A DNA stretch of 64,000 nucleotides from Pseudomonas frederiksbergensis (GTDB lineage Bacteria; Pseudomonadota; Gammaproteobacteria; Pseudomonadales; Pseudomonadaceae), in the NCBI RefSeq assembly GCF_003732275.1, contig NZ_MOBM01000038.1, positions 186,001 to 250,000 on the forward strand. Direction: 5' to 3'. Position 1 is the stretch's first letter. Each line of letters starts with the position of its first letter. The notes under the pieces were generated by a model that had not been told where the DNA came from, made no database searches, and saw only the letters and a list, made by a program, of their open reading frames with translations. The position numbers were made by a program, and so were the translations under genes. This document shows positions 63,539 through 64,000 of the stretch, one piece after another.

Positions 63539-64000
63539 ATGTATTTGGTATGTGGCGAAGCGCTGTTCGATTTCTTCAGCGAAGACGATGCCAGTGGCTT
63601 GGCATCCAAAGTGAATTTCAAGGCAATTGCCGGCGGCTCGCCGTTCAACGTGGCCGTAGGTTTACGCCGTTTGGGCGTGGACGCGGCGCTGTTTGGCGGG
63701 CTGTCGACCGATTACCTCGGCCGACGTTTGCAGCAAGTGCTGCAGGATGAAGGTGTGCGCCCGGAGTACCTCGTGGACTTTGCCGCGCCGACCACCCTGG
63801 CAATGGTCGCCGTCGGTGCCAATGGCTCGCCCCATTACAGCTTTCGTGGCGAAGGCTGCGCTGATCGGCAGTTGAGCCTGACGCATCTGCCAGAGCTGGG
63901 GCCTGAAGTGCGCGGTTTGCACGTCGGCTCGTTCTCGCTGGTGGTGCAACCGATTGCCGATACTTTGCTGGCATTGGTGCAACGGGAAAGCGGCAAACGC
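63539..64000 (+). CDS. mtlZ: PfkB-family fructokinase MtlZ, 3' partial
   Basis: The frame opens at the ATG at 63539 and is still open at the window end, 154 codons visible. It starts MYLVCGEALFDFFSEDDASG and continues FKAIAGGSPFNVAVGLRRLG, the first PfkB signature with the Gly-Gly substrate-binding turn. LFGGLSTDYLGRRL follows. It phosphorylates fructose from mannitol or sorbitol oxidation. AGAGCGAG precedes the start, and the gene begins 14 bp after the mtlY stop. The C-terminal ATP-binding half lies beyond the window. Confidence 0.92.
   Translation, partial: MYLVCGEALFDFFSEDDASGLASKVNFKAIAGGSPFNVAVGLRRLGVDAALFGGLSTDYLGRRLQQVLQDEGVRPEYLVDFAAPTTLAMVAVGANGSPHYSFRGEGCADRQLSLTHLPELGPEVRGLHVGSFSLVVQPIADTLLALVQRESGKR

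Overview
The window looks like a chromosomal segment of a fluorescent-group Pseudomonas. The evidence is a complete mannitol/polyol uptake and catabolism locus in the P. fluorescens order (mtlR, mtlE-F-G-K-D-Y-Z), a mexEF-oprN-type RND efflux operon that closely matches the P. aeruginosa proteins as I remember them, several REP doublets (REPINs), a second hairpin-forming intergenic repeat typical of this group, and GC-rich codon use. No rRNA, tRNA, CRISPR array, integrase or transposase was seen.

Bases 1-7 kb hold flavin-redox genes (two luciferase-like oxidoreductases, an FMN reductase, an NQO1/MdaB-like reductase), a Bcr/CflA transporter, an acyl-CoA dehydrogenase and a divergent GlxA-type AraC regulator. 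Bases 7-30 kb form an accessory catabolic island with three units. The first is an OYE-SDR-hydrolase-AcuI-crotonase operon facing a TetR gene. The second is a DUF2147-alcohol dehydrogenase-haloacetate/fluoroacetate dehalogenase operon facing another TetR gene. That TetR's tandem palindromes recur 6 kb away, at the head of a crotonase-hydrolase-acyl-CoA ligase-ChoD-like GMC oxidoreductase operon and a frameshifted SDR gene. The third unit is an HxlR regulator with an SCP2-like C-terminal domain, a FadL/TodX outer-membrane channel preceded by 27 CAA repeats, and a GMC oxidoreductase-OYE-hydrolase-SCP2 operon. Together these suggest uptake, oxidation, ring or chain reduction, hydrolysis, CoA activation and beta-oxidation-like processing of hydrophobic (sterol-, terpenoid- or lipid-like) substrates. 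The actual substrate is unknown.

Bases 30-41 kb are an export block: mexE-mexF-oprN, an AaeXAB-like aromatic-acid exporter (FUSC, DUF1656, HlyD) and a bestrophin-type channel. Bases 41-52 kb are a signalling island. It holds a HEAT/TPR membrane-anchored protein, a KaiC-like double ATPase translationally coupled to a hybrid histidine kinase, and on the facing strand a four-gene unit of CHASE3-GAF hybrid kinase with three receivers, orphan CheR, REC-histidine kinase and single-domain response regulator. A further single-domain regulator and a glycosyltransferase follow. No kaiA, kaiB, cheA, cheB or chemoreceptor is present.

Bases 53.7-54.6 kb encode a PI-PLC-like protein without a visible export signal. 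From 54.65 kb to the right edge lies the mannitol locus. The AraC-type MtlR precedes mtlE, whose upstream region shows tandem 22-bp direct repeats abutting a sigma70-like promoter and a CA motif for Hfq/Crc catabolite repression. The ABC transporter (mtlEFGK), mannitol dehydrogenase (mtlD), xylulokinase-type kinase (mtlY) and a fructokinase cut by the window end (mtlZ) follow, with REPINs between several of the genes.

The most notable observations are the CAA27 tract as a possible giant Hfq/Crc platform, two separate pairs of duplicated operators that define local regulons, the HxlR-SCP2 lipid-sensor architecture, full conservation of the fluoroacetate dehalogenase active site, and the KaiC-like signalling island.
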